Part shown: piece after piece, positions 15,274 to 24,275 of the stretch
Layout: the number at the start of each line of letters is the position of its first letter
Position numbering within the stretch: position 1 is the stretch's first letter
Translations under genes and position numbers: made by a program
Notes under the pieces: model-generated
Database searches by the model: none
Seen by the model: the letters and a program-made list of their open reading frames with translations, nothing else
Told to the model about the DNA's origin: nothing
DNA from: an uncultured Muribaculaceae bacterium
GTDB taxonomy: Bacteria; Bacteroidota; Bacteroidia; Bacteroidales; Muribaculaceae
Reading direction: 5' to 3'
DNA length: 64,000 nt
Assembly (NCBI GenBank): GCA_910576935.1
Contig: CAJTKG010000012.1
Span: 1 to 64,000, forward strand

Positions 15274-15969
15274 TTATTCCATGACGTCGTTGCCGGCGTG
15301 GAGTATATCAAGGAGATGGCGTCGGTCGGTTATACGTATTTCGTTCTGGTTATAGTCTATGACTCCGCGGTTTTTCATGTTGTCGAGCGTAGCGATGAAA
15401 GATGAGCGTTGTACGCCGAAGAATGAGTATAGATCGCGTTGGCGGCAACTGAGTGTGATGTCGCGTCCGCCGGGCTGTGTGAGGGCGATGATCCAGAAGG
15501 CGATTCGCTCCTCGGTGCTCCCTGTCGTGAGGGCGAGGACGCCGTCGACGGCCTTCTGTGCGTTCATAGACAGAAGATTGAGAAAGTTAAACATGAATAT
15601 CGAATCGCTGTTGAGTATCTTGATATAGTCGCTCTTGGCTATTTGCAATATTCCTGTGGGCCGGTCGGCTATGACCGTACACGGATAGTCGGTCGCCTTG
15701 CCGAACAGGAAGTCGGGGGCAATGACATCCGGGGCGGTCAGTGTCTGGCTTACGCTGAAACGTCCGTCAGAGTTGACTATTGTCGAGCGGGCGCTTCCCG
15801 ATATGATGAATTTTATGTGGGTACAGGGTGAACCCGCTGCAACGATTTCTTCGCCGTGCAAATATTTCAGAAAGTGAAATTTGGCCATACCGACGGTTTC
15901 GGCCATGCGTTCATGAGTGACGCCTCTGAAGAGCGGCAGGCCCATGAGTATTTCAAACATGCTGTTCAT
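15274..15969 (-). CDS. Crp/Fnr-family transcriptional regulator
   Basis: A 231-residue regulator with an N-terminal cyclic-nucleotide-binding-like beta-roll (about 20-120, including GEEIVAAGSPCTHIKFIISG) and a C-terminal winged helix-turn-helix (ITLSCRQRDLYSFFGVQRSS). There is no Fnr-type cluster of N-terminal cysteines and the phosphate-binding cassette is poorly conserved, so neither oxygen sensing nor cAMP binding is supported. The fourth residue is an alternative methionine start. It is followed on the opposite side by the BASS transporter gene, whose stop lies 43 bp upstream of this start; regulation of that neighbour is possible but inferred. Confidence 0.88.
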   Translation of the reverse strand: MNSMFEILMGLPLFRGVTHERMAETVGMAKFHFLKYLHGEEIVAAGSPCTHIKFIISGSARSTIVNSDGRFSVSQTLTAPDVIAPDFLFGKATDYPCTVIADRPTGILQIAKSDYIKILNSDSIFMFNFLNLLSMNAQKAVDGVLALTTGSTEERIAFWIIALTQPGGRDITLSCRQRDLYSFFGVQRSSFIATLDNMKNRGVIDYNQNEIRITDRRHLLDILHAGNDVME

Positions 15970-16012
15970 GATGTTTCATTTTATATTTTTAACGCGTGGT
16001 AACCGATAAAGT

Positions 16013-16942
16013 TTATCGGCTGTGACCGGCAGATTTGATTTGGCGTGTCTTGCGGTATAGCTGGAGTGAATTGATGGTGTTCTGCCATGCGATATATGCC
16101 GCCGGGGCCACTGATGATATGGGATTCAGATAAGTCAGGGACATCCATATAGCGAGGACGGTGTTTTTCTGTCCCAGACCCTGTGCGCCGGCGATTCTGT
16201 CACCGCAGGCCGAGCCTATTTTTCTGCCGATGCCGAATTGAAGCAGGCATGCGGCGAGCGACAGCAGCGCCAGACCTACCATCTCGGGAATCCTGTCCGA
16301 GGGTTCGGCGAGAACGAAACTTACGGCACGTCCGACTACTATAAAAAGAGAGACGGCCCAGATATAGAACGAGAGTGATTGGTGGGTCGCTATGATGCTG
16401 TGAACTTTTGGCGCTGCGGCAAGAAGCAGGAATGCAAGAGCGAGCGGAGCGATGATGAGCGGGCCGACTTTGGCGGCGATGGTCATGAAGCCGTCGATAA
16501 ATGACATCTCCGAGCCGCTTGAGCCTATTATGCTGAACAATATCGGGGCCAGAACGGCGACCGAGACGTTTGATATTATCGAGAAGGTTGCCAGCCTCGG
16601 CACACTGCCGCCGAGCATTCCGGTGATGACGGGAGCGGCTGTCGCCGTTGGGCACAGAAAGCATATCAGAGTGCCTTGGGCCAGATCGATGCTTACGGGA
16701 GCAAGAACGATGTACGAGACGATGGCGGCGCCGATCTGCACGCTGAGCAGTCCCCATGACAGAGCCGTGACCTTAAACTCTTTAGGCTTGACACGGCAGT
16801 ATGTGATCAGAAGCATCACAAAAATAAGATATGGGGCAAGAAACTGTATTCTGTCGATGAAATCATGGAAGAGTACGCCGCCGATCATCGCTATCGGCAG
16901 CATCCACGGTTTGACCGACTGACGGATTTTTGCGAAATTCAT
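16013..16942 (-). CDS. Bile acid:sodium symporter (BASS)-family transporter
   Basis: A 309-residue inner-membrane protein with about nine to ten hydrophobic helices. It has the BASS-type core motifs, including LICFLCPTATAAPVITGMLG and GAQGLGQKNTVLAIW. Family members carry bile acids, pantoate, pyruvate or other organic anions with sodium; the substrate here is not readable. A gut location makes bile acids or diet acids plausible but unproven. The start is only five bases past a promoter -7 element, so methionine 14 (MLPIAMIGG) is a possible true start. It precedes the Crp-family gene on the same strand. Confidence 0.8.
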   Translation of the reverse strand: MNFAKIRQSVKPWMLPIAMIGGVLFHDFIDRIQFLAPYLIFVMLLITYCRVKPKEFKVTALSWGLLSVQIGAAIVSYIVLAPVSIDLAQGTLICFLCPTATAAPVITGMLGGSVPRLATFSIISNVSVAVLAPILFSIIGSSGSEMSFIDGFMTIAAKVGPLIIAPLALAFLLLAAAPKVHSIIATHQSLSFYIWAVSLFIVVGRAVSFVLAEPSDRIPEMVGLALLSLAACLLQFGIGRKIGSACGDRIAGAQGLGQKNTVLAIWMSLTYLNPISSVAPAAYIAWQNTINSLQLYRKTRQIKSAGHSR

Positions 16943-16946
16943 GCCG

Positions 16947-16978
16947 CAAAATTACTCATAATTCGCGAGAAGGACAAC
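16947..16978 (-). promoter_or_regulatory. Promoter of the BASS transporter gene
   Basis: Minus-strand GTTG (16975-16978), 20-bp spacer, TAATTTTG (16947-16954). It abuts the annotated start, which implies a leaderless mRNA or an internal start. Confidence 0.55.
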
Positions 16979-16987
16979 TTGCATAAA

Positions 16988-17031
16988 TCATTAGGTCACT
17001 AAGGACGTCAACGCCCATAATGACCTAATGA
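16988..17031. terminator. Inverted repeat, probable terminator between DUF3332 and BASS genes
   Basis: Arms tcattaggtca (16988-16998) and tgacctaatga (17021-17031) with a 22-nt loop. It lies 20 bp after the DUF3332 stop on the minus strand. An outer pair of 10-bp arms (actcataatt 16954-16963, aattatgagt 17041-17050) encloses it. Confidence 0.45.
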
Positions 17032-17051
17032 CTTTGTTTGAATTATGAGTT

Positions 17052-17597
17052 TTATCTCATTGCCAGAGTGGCGCCCATGACGCTCTGCTGATAGGCGAGG
17101 ACGCCGTTGTCAGAGAGTTCGACAGTTGTGAAACTGCCGTCTGCGGCCGGCATTTTCACATGAGTGTCGTCGATAAAGGTGAAGAGTGTATGGCTCTCGC
17201 CGTCGATGGTGTAGCTCCAGGAACGATCGCTTTCGTTAAAGTCGAGACGTGCAACCGAGCCGTCGTTCTCGCTTGTGATGGTGTAACCTTTTCCGTCACA
17301 CTCGACGAGATAGCGGCCGTCGTTGCCGTTGATTACCTTTTTGCCTTTGGCGACAGGATTTGAGCCGCTCCAGAATTCGATGCTGTTGAGCACGAGGAGG
17401 TCGGCCAGACACGATACTTCATAGACCGGGAGAATCCAGAAAGCAAAGAAGACGAGTTCGTTGACAAACTTGTTGTCGATGTGGCGGTTCCAAGTCAGAA
17501 GCTTGTTGGTGAGGCCGAAACTGCCGATACACGAAGGAAGTGTCAGTGCGCCGCAGAGTGTGCAGATAAGAGCGACGGTCAGAAAATTCTTTTTCAT
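17052..17597 (-). CDS. DUF3332-family lipoprotein
   Basis: A 181-residue predicted lipoprotein with lipobox around LTLPSC at about residue 23. It matches the DUF3332 pattern: SCIGSFGLTNKLLTWNRHID followed by NKFVNELVFFAFWILPVYEV, which forms a hydrophobic membrane-inserted region, and a C-terminal beta-rich part. The function of the family is unknown. It follows the mltF-like gene on the same strand with a 73-bp gap and ends at an inverted repeat that may stop transcription. Confidence 0.8.
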   Translation of the reverse strand: MKKNFLTVALICTLCGALTLPSCIGSFGLTNKLLTWNRHIDNKFVNELVFFAFWILPVYEVSCLADLLVLNSIEFWSGSNPVAKGKKVINGNDGRYLVECDGKGYTITSENDGSVARLDFNESDRSWSYTIDGESHTLFTFIDDTHVKMPAADGSFTTVELSDNGVLAYQQSVMGATLAMR

Positions 17598-17670
17598 AAT
17601 GATGATGGATTATGTTAATTATAAATGGATTATATTATTAAATTGAGCATTTGGAATTGTGCGTTGAGCG

Positions 17671-19137
17671 CTATGCATTAATCTCTCTTACGGCGTTCTG
17701 ATAAAAACGCATGATCTGTTTGACATATGCCGATGTCTCGGAGCCTCTGGCGTAGCCGTATTTCACGACGGGATCGTTGTAATATCGCGGATTTGATTTC
17801 ATAAGGAGAGCTTTCTCAACATTGCCGTCCCATTTCTGCGGATCGAGACCGTATTTTTTAGCGAGGGCTATGGCGTCGTAGATATGGGCGATGCCGCAGT
17901 TGTAGGCCGCGATGGCAAATTTTATGCGTTCGTTGTCGTTTGGCACAAGATTTATAAGATATCTGTCTATGTCTTTGTTGAGCCGGGCGGCTATGCGCAC
18001 GCTTGTCTCCGGATTTGACAGCTGACCGACCTTATAGCCGTAGCCGCGCGCTGTCGAAGGCATGATCTGCATCAGCCCGCGTGCGCCGACCCACGACATG
18101 GCCCGCGGGTTGAAGCGGCTCTCGACGTATGACTGGGCCGCGAGCATACGCCAGTCCCATCCGGCCGCGTCGGCATATTTCTTGAAAATGTTGTCATATT
18201 TTGAGATATAACCCTTTGAGAAGTCAAAAGCTTTATAGGGCTCGGTCTTGCTCATTTCGTAGTAGCGCTTCAACAGGTCGTCGCTTGTGGTGCGGGGTGT
18301 CTCCCTGCCAAACCACGTGTTTATTGATTCGGCCAGCGCGTCTTTGTCAGGTGCCACGGCCCATGAAGCTCTCTGGGGCATACTTACCGGGGTAGAGATG
18401 TCGAGTCCGTGGTAATATGTCTCGTTGAGGCGCGCTATATCGCTGTCGACGACAGTCATCGGTATATTTCCCGAGTAGACTTCGGCGATGAGGTCTTCGG
18501 CAGTGGCCGAGTCGCCGCTGACGGTCTTTATAACTATTCCTCCGGCGAGTTCTTCGTTGAGATTCTCAAGTCTTCGCTGATATTTCGAGTCGTCGATGAC
18601 ATAAACTTCTTTGCCGACAAGGTCTGTGACGTCGATTATCGGAGCACGGCCTTTTACCTTGTTCTGTACGAGCATTTGTGTCGTGTAGGTCTCCGGACCA
18701 CAAGGAAGCACGAACTGACGGTAGTGGTTTGTTATCGGCACGTCATAGGCGATGAGGTCGACTTTGCCGGAGTCGAGCATGGCGACAGCCGCCGACAGAC
18801 TGTTTGCAACTTTGAGATCGAGCACGAGACCACAGTCTTTGGCGAGTTCCCTGACGAGGGTATAATCATATCCCATAGGCTGACCCCGGTAGATGAAATA
18901 CGACGTCGGACCGTAGAGAGTTACGGCTCGCAGAGTGTCGTCGGGCAACTCGAGCGACATCATGGTGGAGTCGGTGTCGATGACACCGTTATTGTCGGCC
19001 GATGCGTCTTCCCGGCTGTCAGATGTAGCGCCTTTGCTGCCGCAGGCGGCGGCGATCAGAAGCAAAAACGAATATAACGATATGAGAGCCGGATATTTCA
19101 CGATGGTTCTATAATAATGTTTGGGGCTAATATTCAA
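17671..19137 (-). CDS. MltF-like membrane-bound lytic murein transglycosylase
   Basis: Cuts peptidoglycan glycan strands to 1,6-anhydro products. The 488-residue protein has a lipobox near residue 32 (LLLIAAACGS), an extracellular solute-binding (SBP_bac_3-like) domain at about 65-300, and a C-terminal SLT lysozyme-like domain. The catalytic glutamate lies in AQSYVESRFNPRAMSW, followed by GARGLMQIMPSTARGYGYKV and the later AAYNCGIAHIYDA. Domain order and length match MltF (E. coli 518). Its start overlaps the end of the purM-like gene by 11 bases, so it is co-transcribed with it; the functional link is not obvious. Confidence 0.9.
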   Translation of the reverse strand: MNISPKHYYRTIVKYPALISLYSFLLLIAAACGSKGATSDSREDASADNNGVIDTDSTMMSLELPDDTLRAVTLYGPTSYFIYRGQPMGYDYTLVRELAKDCGLVLDLKVANSLSAAVAMLDSGKVDLIAYDVPITNHYRQFVLPCGPETYTTQMLVQNKVKGRAPIIDVTDLVGKEVYVIDDSKYQRRLENLNEELAGGIVIKTVSGDSATAEDLIAEVYSGNIPMTVVDSDIARLNETYYHGLDISTPVSMPQRASWAVAPDKDALAESINTWFGRETPRTTSDDLLKRYYEMSKTEPYKAFDFSKGYISKYDNIFKKYADAAGWDWRMLAAQSYVESRFNPRAMSWVGARGLMQIMPSTARGYGYKVGQLSNPETSVRIAARLNKDIDRYLINLVPNDNERIKFAIAAYNCGIAHIYDAIALAKKYGLDPQKWDGNVEKALLMKSNPRYYNDPVVKYGYARGSETSAYVKQIMRFYQNAVREINA

Positions 19138-20293
19138 ATGTGCCTTTGTCTGATACGATTGTCAGCCGTCGGCAGTCAGAAGCCTCGACACGACCGATGA
19201 CGCGGGCGTCTATGCCATACGAGTGGCTGATGGCGATGGCTTCGTCTGCAAAGGCGTGGTCGAGATATATTTCCATGCGATGGCCCATGTTGAATACTTT
19301 ATACATTTCTTTCCAGTCGGTCTTTGATTCGCGCTGTATGAGGTCGAAGAGTGGCGGTATGTCAAAGAGATTATCTTTAATAACATGTAGATTGCCGATG
19401 AAGTTCAGAATTTTTGTCTGAGCGCCTCCCGAGCAATGTATCATGCCGTCGATTGCCGGACGTATGCGGTCGAGCATGGTTTTGATGACGGGGGCATATG
19501 TGCGTGTAGGCGACAGCACGAGTCTGCCGGCGTCGAGGTCTGTGCCGTCGACGGCGTCGGTGAGGTGGCGGCTGCCGGAATAGACGAGTTCATAAGGTAT
19601 GGCGGCGTCGAAAGTCTCGGGATATTTCTCGGCTATGTATTTGGCGAATACGTCGTGACGGGCCGATGTGAGGCCGTTGCTGCCCATGCCGCCGTTATAT
19701 TCTTTCTCGTATGTCGCGCGGCCATATGACGAGAGGCCCACGATTACGTCGCCGGCTTTTATGTTTGAGTTGTCGATGACCATGTCGCGGCGCATGCGGC
19801 ATGTGACGGTGCTGTCGACGATGATAGTGCGCACGAGATCACCGACATCGGCGGTCTCGCCTCCGGTAGAGTAGATGCCTACACCGAGGGCGCGCAGGTC
19901 GGCGAGGAGTTCTTCGGTGCCGTTGATGATGGCGGATATGACCTCGCCCGGTATGAGGTTTTTGTTACGGCCGATTGTCGATGACAGAAGTATACCGTCG
20001 GTGGCGCCGACGCAGAGCAGGTCGTCGATATTCATTATCAGCGCGTCCTGGGCTATACCTTTCCACACCGACATGTCGCCGGTTTCGCGCCAGTAGGCAT
20101 AGGCGAGTGATGATTTGGTGCCGGCGCCGTCGGCGTGCATTATGTTGCAGTATTGGCTGTCACCGCCGAGTATGTCGGGAATGATTTTGCAGAATGCTCC
20201 CGGAAAAATGCCTTTGTCGACATTCTTGATGGCATTGTGGACGTCTTCTTTCGATGCCGAGACACCGCGCATGTTGTATCTTTGGTCGCTCAT
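19127..20293 (-). CDS. purM: AIR synthase PurM-like (phosphoribosylformylglycinamidine cyclo-ligase)
   Basis: Catalyses ATP-dependent closure of the imidazole ring in purine synthesis. The 388-residue protein has the PurM features ADGAGTKSSLAYAYWRETGD, IAQDALIMNIDDLLCVGATD, a GGETADVGDLV metal/ATP loop and GDVIVGLSSYGRATYEKEYN, plus a C-terminal domain with VFNMGHRMEIYLD. It is slightly longer than E. coli PurM (345), as is usual in Bacteroidetes. It sits in a run with Kef, MgtC and MltF genes, away from other pur genes. Identity as an AIR-synthase-family enzyme is secure. Confidence 0.88.
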   Translation of the reverse strand: MSDQRYNMRGVSASKEDVHNAIKNVDKGIFPGAFCKIIPDILGGDSQYCNIMHADGAGTKSSLAYAYWRETGDMSVWKGIAQDALIMNIDDLLCVGATDGILLSSTIGRNKNLIPGEVISAIINGTEELLADLRALGVGIYSTGGETADVGDLVRTIIVDSTVTCRMRRDMVIDNSNIKAGDVIVGLSSYGRATYEKEYNGGMGSNGLTSARHDVFAKYIAEKYPETFDAAIPYELVYSGSRHLTDAVDGTDLDAGRLVLSPTRTYAPVIKTMLDRIRPAIDGMIHCSGGAQTKILNFIGNLHVIKDNLFDIPPLFDLIQRESKTDWKEMYKVFNMGHRMEIYLDHAFADEAIAISHSYGIDARVIGRVEASDCRRLTIVSDKGTFEY

Positions 20294-20319
20294 AATGATT
20301 GGTTTGATATTTAATTGGC

Positions 20320-22512
20320 TTATTTGAGAGTGTTTAGTTTTCTGACGTCTCCGACAGCCCAGATTATGTCGCCGGGTTTGAAGACAAGGTTGGGATTCGA
20401 GTCGATAAACTCGTCGCCGCGGTGTACGGCCACTACAATCGCGCTGTAGTTGTCGCGCAGCGACGATGACAGAGGTGTGCGGTCGACAAGGGGTGACGAC
20501 TCGGAGAGCAATATGCTTGTGAGCCTGATCTCGGGGCGTACGCCGCTCTCGGGCGGCAGTTCGGCCTCGATGACGGGGAGGAGTGTCTCGAGCTGGCAGT
20601 CTGTGCCGATGACGCCTATGACGTCGCCCGGGAACAGGCGATTGTCGCCTCCGGGGATAGGTATGACGTTAGCCCCGCGCTGTATACTGACGACGTTTAC
20701 GCCGAAGCGGTGGCGCAGGTTTGAGTCGGCGAGACGTTCGCCGACGAAGCGGCATCCGGCGCCTACGGTCATGAAAGCCTGGTGAAGGTCGTTGACGACG
20801 TTGTTTTTCTTGCCGCTGCGACGCAGCTCGCGTTCGTTGAGGTTGTCGAAGAATTTCGACTCCATGCGCGACATGCGGCTGCGCAGTTTGTGTGAGAAGA
20901 CGAGTGCTATCGCGAGGATGATGACAAGCGACGCCCAGACGCCGACTCTGACAGAGTAGGCTGCCGTGACGGTGTAGTAGACAAAGGCCAGGGCGATGAT
21001 ATAGCGGAAGATGGTTATCACCAGACGGGGTATGTTGTTGGCATGTCCGCCTCCCGCGTTGCCGTAGCGGGTCAGCGGGGTCATCATCACCATCAGGAAT
21101 GGCGACATCAAAGCTACTGTCGCCAATACGAAAATGAAATTGGCCCAGTCTCCGGTGATATTGTCGAGCCACGGACGCAGATATCGTTGGCTGATGATGA
21201 CGATGCCGATGAGTATTATGGCGTAGACAACCGTGGGCCACAGATATTTGGCAATTGTCTCGTGCCACGGATTTCCTCCGGCGTTGTCTTTCGACGCCTC
21301 TTTCTGGTAGCGATCGATGAGGAAGCGCAGCTTGTCCGGCAGATGGCGTTCGACGAGGTTATAAGTCGGCAAAGCCATTTTAATGAAATAGGGAGTGAGG
21401 AATGTCGTGATGACAGAGACGGCCACGACAATGGGATAGAGCGTCGGCTTGAGGACACCGAGACTCATGCCGAGTGTGGCTATGATAAAGGCGAACTCGC
21501 CTATTTGGGTGAGCGAGAATCCCGACTGTATCGCCACTTTGAGCGTCTGGCCGGTGACGAGCATACCGAATGTGCCGAAGGCTATCATGCCGACAATGAC
21601 GACGGCCGACAGAATGAGTATTGGCCACCAGTATTCGACGAGTATGTCGGGTCTTACCATCATGCCCACCGATATGAAAAAGACCGACCCGAAGAGGTCT
21701 TTGACGGGGGTTACGACACTTTCGATGCGTTCGGCATAGCTTGTGCCGGCGAGCACCGAGCCCATAACGAAGGCTCCCAGGGCGAGCGAGAAGCCGCAGT
21801 AGACCGAGAAGACGGCCATGCCCAGACAGAGGCCCATCGAAACGATGAGCAGAGTCTCGTTGTTGAGGAAGCGGCGCCAGCGGTTGAGCAGACTCGGCAG
21901 AATATAGACGCCGGTTAGAAACCATATTACCAGGAAGAAGATCAGTTTGCCGATACTATATAACATCTCGATGCCCTCGACGCTGTTGTTGACGGCGATA
22001 GACGACAATATCACCATCATCACCACGGCGAAGAGATCTTCGACGATAAGCACGGCGAGCACCTGCGAGGCGAATTTCTGCTGTCTGAGTCCCAGATCGG
22101 TGAAAGCCTTGATAATGATTGTCGTCGACGACATCGACAGCATGCCGCCGAGGAAGAGGCTGTTGATATAGTTGAAATCGAGCAGCCGGCCTATGGCATA
22201 TCCTGCCCCCATCATGCCCGTGACGATTATGAGAGCGGTGACGATGGCCGAACCGCCTGAGTTGACGAGCTTTTTGAAACTGAATTCGAGGCCGAGCGAG
22301 AACAGCAGCACGACGATGCCGATCTCGGCCCAGAAGTCGATATTGCCCTCGGTCGTTACCGATGGCAGATAGGTGAAATGGGGGCTGGCGAGAAAACCGG
22401 CCACGATATAACCGAGCACGACGGGCTGCTTTATCCATTTGAAGAGGATTGTGACGGCCGCTCCAAGCAGTAGGATAAAGGCCAGGTCTGAGATCAGTCC
22501 TTCGATATTCAT
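20320..22512 (-). CDS. Kef-type cation:proton antiporter (CPA2) with RCK_C domains
   Basis: A 730-residue inner-membrane antiporter for potassium or sodium against protons. The N-terminal about 390 residues form the CPA2 exchanger domain (LGYIVAGFLASPHFTYLPSV, FSLGLEFSFKKLV, VLIVEDLFAVVMM). Four or so further helices follow. The C-terminal part (about 585-730) holds two RCK_C-like ligand-binding units (RRSGKKNNVVND to DVIGVIGTD, and SSPLVDRTPLSSSLRDNY to GDIIWAVGD). A full nucleotide-binding RCK_N (TrkA-N) domain is not evident, unlike E. coli KefB/KefC. It is 10 bp downstream of mgtC-like and in an ion-homeostasis run. Confidence 0.88.
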   Translation of the reverse strand: MNIEGLISDLAFILLLGAAVTILFKWIKQPVVLGYIVAGFLASPHFTYLPSVTTEGNIDFWAEIGIVVLLFSLGLEFSFKKLVNSGGSAIVTALIIVTGMMGAGYAIGRLLDFNYINSLFLGGMLSMSSTTIIIKAFTDLGLRQQKFASQVLAVLIVEDLFAVVMMVILSSIAVNNSVEGIEMLYSIGKLIFFLVIWFLTGVYILPSLLNRWRRFLNNETLLIVSMGLCLGMAVFSVYCGFSLALGAFVMGSVLAGTSYAERIESVVTPVKDLFGSVFFISVGMMVRPDILVEYWWPILILSAVVIVGMIAFGTFGMLVTGQTLKVAIQSGFSLTQIGEFAFIIATLGMSLGVLKPTLYPIVVAVSVITTFLTPYFIKMALPTYNLVERHLPDKLRFLIDRYQKEASKDNAGGNPWHETIAKYLWPTVVYAIILIGIVIISQRYLRPWLDNITGDWANFIFVLATVALMSPFLMVMMTPLTRYGNAGGGHANNIPRLVITIFRYIIALAFVYYTVTAAYSVRVGVWASLVIILAIALVFSHKLRSRMSRMESKFFDNLNERELRRSGKKNNVVNDLHQAFMTVGAGCRFVGERLADSNLRHRFGVNVVSIQRGANVIPIPGGDNRLFPGDVIGVIGTDCQLETLLPVIEAELPPESGVRPEIRLTSILLSESSPLVDRTPLSSSLRDNYSAIVVAVHRGDEFIDSNPNLVFKPGDIIWAVGDVRKLNTLK

Positions 22513-22522
22513 GTCTGTCGTG

Positions 22523-23257
22523 TCAGATATTCAACTGGTTTGTAAGGGTGATTGCCTGTGTGGGATACAGCTTCTCGAACTCTGAGAAAAGCTCGATATA
22601 GTCTGTTGTCTCCTTGACGATTACCACGAGGTTAAGACGCGTCTCGCCGAGGGTGTAGTCATATTCGACGAAAAAGTTGCTTAGGTATATGTGACGCCGG
22701 TGCATCACTTCGCGGTATTTCGAGATGTCTGAGAGAATACAGCCGAGCCTGATGCGTATGATGCGCGACTCGGAGCCGAGGCTTATGCGGTGCTCTATGC
22801 GTTCGAGCTGTACGAGTATGAACAGTATCAGAGCCGTCGCGGCCACCGACACCCAATACATGCCGACGCCTACAGCCATGCCTATCGTCGCTACCATCCA
22901 TATGCCGGCAGCTGTCGTGAGGCCGCGCACAGAGCCTTTCATCTGTATTATGGCTCCGGCGCCGAGGAAGCCGATGCCGGTGATGACCTGGGCCGCGATA
23001 CGGCCCGGATCGCCGTTCTTGAGCCCGAGATATTCTTGCGGGACATAGATTGACAGCAGCATCGCCAGCGTGGCGCCCATGGCTATGAGCGAGAAGGTTC
23101 TTACTCCGGCCGACTGCCCTTTACGTTTGCGTTCATAGCCGACGACGCTGCCGAGAAGCATACTCAGCAGCAACCGGTAGATCGACGACACCGTGTTGAC
23201 CTCGATGCCGTTGACCGCGCTGTAGCAGTCGTGCCATAATTCTGCGATCACGCTCAT
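22523..23257 (-). CDS. MgtC/SapB-family membrane protein
   Basis: A 244-residue protein with five N-terminal membrane helices and a cytoplasmic C-terminal ACT-like domain. Family hallmarks are LLSMLLGSVVGYERKRKGQS, AGVRTFSLIAMGATLAM and VITGIGFLGAGAIIQMKGSV. MgtC in pathogens inhibits ATP synthase and helps survival at low magnesium; in commensals the role is unclear. The gene is flanked by 9-10 bp gaps from a coiled-coil membrane protein and a Kef antiporter, so an ion-stress operon is likely. Confidence 0.9.
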   Translation of the reverse strand: MSVIAELWHDCYSAVNGIEVNTVSSIYRLLLSMLLGSVVGYERKRKGQSAGVRTFSLIAMGATLAMLLSIYVPQEYLGLKNGDPGRIAAQVITGIGFLGAGAIIQMKGSVRGLTTAAGIWMVATIGMAVGVGMYWVSVAATALILFILVQLERIEHRISLGSESRIIRIRLGCILSDISKYREVMHRRHIYLSNFFVEYDYTLGETRLNLVVIVKETTDYIELFSEFEKLYPTQAITLTNQLNI

Positions 23258-23266
23258 GTGACGGTA

Positions 23267-24244
23267 TTATTTGACGTCGAACGAGCGGCTTGCCAGACGG
23301 TAGTTGTCGGCGAACAGTTCGACGGTATATTCGCCCGGAGTGAGAGCCGTGTCGATATCCCAGTAGATGGTGATGCCGCCTATTTCCTCGCCGGCATATT
23401 CGATGATTTTCTTCGAGGTGCAGCGCAGGGTGGCGTCTTCGAAGGTGAAACTGCCGCCGTTGCCCAGGAGCTGGCCCGAGGGTGAGATGATGCGCATGTA
23501 GATGGTCTTCTCTCCTACGGGAGTCGAATTATTCTGCGGTATCGTGAACGACACCATCAGCTGACGCGCTTTCTGTATCTTTTTCTCGGGACGACCCTTT
23601 TTGTTGAGTGCACTGAACATCAGGCCGGTGACGTTGAGCTTCTCGGCGAGTGTCATGCGCTCGCTCAACTGTTCGTTGCGACGCGATGTCTCGGCGACTT
23701 TGTCGTTGAGGCGTGCATTCTGGTTTTTGATCTGGGCGTTTTCGGTGCGCAGAGCCTCGTTTTCCTGATTGAGGCGGTTGATTTCCTCGACATAGTGACG
23801 CAACAGGGCGCGGAGGGTCTCGATCTCGCTTTTGAGTTTGGCGATTTCGGCGGCGCTCTTCTGTTTCTGGTTTTTGAGTTCCTGCTGCAGAGCTTCGACC
23901 TGAAGTCGGGCGGTCTCGTATTTCTCGGTCAGGGCACGTTTGACAGAGTCGTCCATGATGAGTGAGCGCGAGTTTTCAAACTGGGCGAACTCGCGGTTGA
24001 GGTCGTCGAAGTCGCGGTCGAGCTGGAGTTTTTCCATGTCAAGCATGAGCTGCTCTTTTTCGTTTTGGGCGTCTTCGAGAGCTTTGTTGTTGCGATAGGC
24101 CGATATGCCGAATATGACACCGGCGATGATCATGACGGCGGCCGCGGCGATGAGCCATATGAGGCTCTTGCGGCCTGATGGCTTTCGGTCTGAGACTGAC
24201 TCGTTTATGTTGCGGTCGTTTATGTTTTCTGGCTGGTTGTCCAT
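23267..24244 (-). CDS. Membrane-anchored coiled-coil protein, unknown function
   Basis: A 325-residue protein with a short cytoplasmic N-terminus, one transmembrane helix (KSLIWLIAAAAVMIIAGVIF, about 26-45), a long heptad-rich coiled coil (about 55-210), and a beta-rich C-terminal domain ending with GEYTVELFADNYRLASRSFD, presumably in the periplasm. It is not an enzyme I recognise; the layout resembles Bacteroidales hypothetical envelope proteins. It is first in a unit with mgtC-like and kef-like genes, and its promoter overlaps the stop codon of the upstream U32 gene. Confidence 0.75.
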   Translation of the reverse strand: MDNQPENINDRNINESVSDRKPSGRKSLIWLIAAAAVMIIAGVIFGISAYRNNKALEDAQNEKEQLMLDMEKLQLDRDFDDLNREFAQFENSRSLIMDDSVKRALTEKYETARLQVEALQQELKNQKQKSAAEIAKLKSEIETLRALLRHYVEEINRLNQENEALRTENAQIKNQNARLNDKVAETSRRNEQLSERMTLAEKLNVTGLMFSALNKKGRPEKKIQKARQLMVSFTIPQNNSTPVGEKTIYMRIISPSGQLLGNGGSFTFEDATLRCTSKKIIEYAGEEIGGITIYWDIDTALTPGEYTVELFADNYRLASRSFDVK

Positions 24245-24275
24245 ATAAGTTTATGTCAGTGATGAATTAATGCGG

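Noticed and set aside
21043..21918. 291-codon open frame opposite the Kef-type antiporter
   Set aside because: No domain or signal; explained as the complement of a membrane protein gene.
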